From assembly GCA_027592155.1 (NCBI GenBank), contig JAQCKY010000166.1:1-6005 (forward strand): a stretch of DNA of 6,005 nucleotides. Direction: 5' to 3'. The notes beneath the pieces are model-generated. The model had not been told where the DNA came from and did not search any database. It was given only the letters and a program-made list of their open reading frames with translations. Position 1 is the first letter of the stretch. Each line of letters opens with the position of its first letter. This document shows, one piece after another, positions 5,423 through 6,005 of this stretch. The position numbers were made by a program, and so were the translations under genes. This DNA is from Pseudomonadota bacterium (GTDB lineage: Bacteria; Pseudomonadota; Alphaproteobacteria; Rhodospirillales; UBA2165).

Positions 5423-5427
5423 TTCAA

Positions 5428-5709
5428 GTGGCTCTACAAATGGTGACCGCCAACCTGCTGAGCGACGGCGGAATCGTCTACCTCGCGAGCGACGGAAGCT
5501 GGTCTCGTAACTTCAGCGACGGCATGGCCGTCGATGACCCGCAGGCTGAGCAACTCTTGTCCGAGGCCGGGAAATCAGTCGAAGATTGCACCGTCGTCGC
5601 CCCCTATTTGATCGCCGTGGAAGAAGCCGGCGAAGGATTAAAGCCCGTCCGGTACCGAGAACAGATACGGGCCGGCGGGCCGACCGTGAAATATTTGGCT
5701 GCGGGATAG
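5428..5709 (+). CDS. DUF2849 family protein encoded ahead of the nitrite/sulfite reductase
   Basis: Small cytoplasmic protein of 93 residues, of the DUF2849 family by its length, its opening (VTANLLSDGGIVYLASDGSWS) and its ending (REQIRAGGPTV, 77-87). No catalytic motif, signal peptide or membrane segment is visible; there is one Cys (54). In alphaproteobacteria this family is found beside cysG and the CysI-like reductase, so a supporting role in siroheme-dependent sulfite or nitrite reduction is inferred. The biochemical function is not known to me. The GTG start at 5428 is chosen because AAGGGG lies 7 nt upstream; an internal ATG at 5440 has no such site. The stop is 3 nt before the reductase start, so the two are co-transcribed and probably translationally coupled. 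Confidence 0.85.
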   Translation: MALQMVTANLLSDGGIVYLASDGSWSRNFSDGMAVDDPQAEQLLSEAGKSVEDCTVVAPYLIAVEEAGEGLKPVRYREQIRAGGPTVKYLAAG

Positions 5710-5712
5710 AAC

Positions 5713-6005
5713 ATGTACGCTTATGACGACATAGACAAAACACTGGTCAACGAACGGGTTGATGAGTACCGCGACCAGGTCACCCGGCGCTTTGACGGCA
5801 AACTCAACGAAGAAGAATTCCGCCATCTCCGACTGCGCAACGGGCTGTATATGCAGCTCCATGCCTACATGCTGCGGGTCGGTATTCCCTATGGGCTGTT
5901 GAGCGCTACGCAGATGCGTATGCTCGCCCATATCGCACGGAAGTACGATAAAGATTACGCCCACTTCACAACGCGCCAGAACGTTCAATATAACTGGCCG
6001 AAGCT
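5713..6005 (+). CDS. cysI: Nitrite/sulfite reductase, siroheme hemoprotein (CysI-like), N-terminal part, cut by the right edge
   Basis: Start of an assimilatory siroheme/4Fe-4S reductase that carries out six-electron reduction of sulfite to sulfide, or of nitrite to ammonia. Only the first 97 complete codons are present, against about 550 expected. What is visible fits the ferredoxin-like half-domain of this family: LRNGLYMQLHAYMLRVGIPYG (41-61), QMRMLAHIARKYDKDYAHF and the strongly conserved TTRQNVQYNWPK (86-97), in which Arg88 belongs to the TTRQ motif near the siroheme and substrate. The siroheme/cluster cysteines lie beyond the window. The ATG at 5713 follows the DUF2849 stop by 3 nt, with GGGA (5703-5706) as a weak ribosome-binding site. 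The context (DUF2849 upstream) favours the sulfite-assimilation type, but sequence here does not separate sulfite from nitrite preference. Confidence 0.92.
   Translation, partial: MYAYDDIDKTLVNERVDEYRDQVTRRFDGKLNEEEFRHLRLRNGLYMQLHAYMLRVGIPYGLLSATQMRMLAHIARKYDKDYAHFTTRQNVQYNWPK

Larger units (their letters stand above)
5019..5427. promoter_or_regulatory. Divergent intergenic regulatory region between the sigma-factor operon and the DUF2849/reductase operon
   Basis: This stretch of about 409 bp contains no gene I can support. The part nearest the sigma gene (5019-5160) is an open frame on the minus strand but is better read as leader. From about 5200 to 5390 the DNA becomes markedly AT-rich compared with the coding DNA, as expected for a divergent promoter region. 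It contains two operator-like repeats (5250-5274 and 5301-5326), a palindrome (5336-5352) and a leader hairpin (5391-5422). I found no convincing -35/-10 pair in either direction. The best plus-strand -10-like hexamers are CATAAT (5338-5343) and TATACG (5376-5381), neither with a good -35. No ECF-type GGAAC-N16-CGTT match was found on the minus strand. Confidence 0.7.

Noticed and set aside
5638..5988. Minus-strand open frame of 116 codons opposite the reductase start
   Set aside because: The plus strand carries the unmistakable TTRQN-type reductase N-terminus; the minus frame is its antisense.

Overview
The window looks like alphaproteobacterial chromosome, probably Rhodospirillales-like. 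The grounds are GC-rich coding DNA, a DUF2849 gene directly in front of a nitrite/sulfite reductase gene (a typical alphaproteobacterial arrangement), and an anti-sigma-like protein with the 'GAD-x-x-x-WP' N-terminal style common in that class. The taxonomic placement is inference from gene content only. Two divergent transcription units share an AT-rich intergenic region at about 5019-5427.

Left unit, minus strand, read from 5018 down to the left edge: (1) ECF sigma factor, (2) single-membrane-span anti-sigma-like protein without a zinc motif, (3) membrane-anchored periplasmic protein of the LTxxQ / heavy-metal-sensor type (Spy, CpxP, ZraP, CnrX superfamily), (4) MacA/HlyD-type periplasmic adaptor with an unusual insert of about 110 residues carrying its own pair of LTxxQ-like motifs, (5) MacB/LolD-type ABC ATPase, (6) MacB-type permease, cut by the window edge. 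Genes 1-2 overlap by 1 nt, 2-3 by 4 nt and 5-6 by 4 nt; genes 4-5 are 3 nt apart and genes 3-4 are 54 nt apart. This looks like one operon. The first three genes resemble a CnrH/CnrY/CnrX module (sigma, anti-sigma, periplasmic sensor). Here they sit in front of a MacAB-type ABC efflux or envelope-export machine rather than an RND metal pump. The inferred loop is: an envelope signal reaches the LTxxQ sensor, the anti-sigma releases the sigma factor, and the operon is transcribed. No TolC-like outer-membrane gene is present within the window.

Right unit, plus strand from 5428: a small DUF2849 protein (GTG start, good ribosome-binding site) followed 3 nt later by the N-terminus of a siroheme/4Fe-4S nitrite/sulfite reductase (CysI-like), cut by the right edge. 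This is the start of an assimilatory sulfur (or nitrite) reduction operon.

The divergent intergenic region holds two imperfect copies of a 25-26 bp operator-like element whose starts are 51 bp apart, a separate perfect palindrome (CACATA-N5-TATGTG), and a hairpin that could cover the ribosome-binding site of the DUF2849 gene. I could not assign a confident promoter for either direction. No rRNA, tRNA, CRISPR array, insertion sequence or clear terminator is visible.
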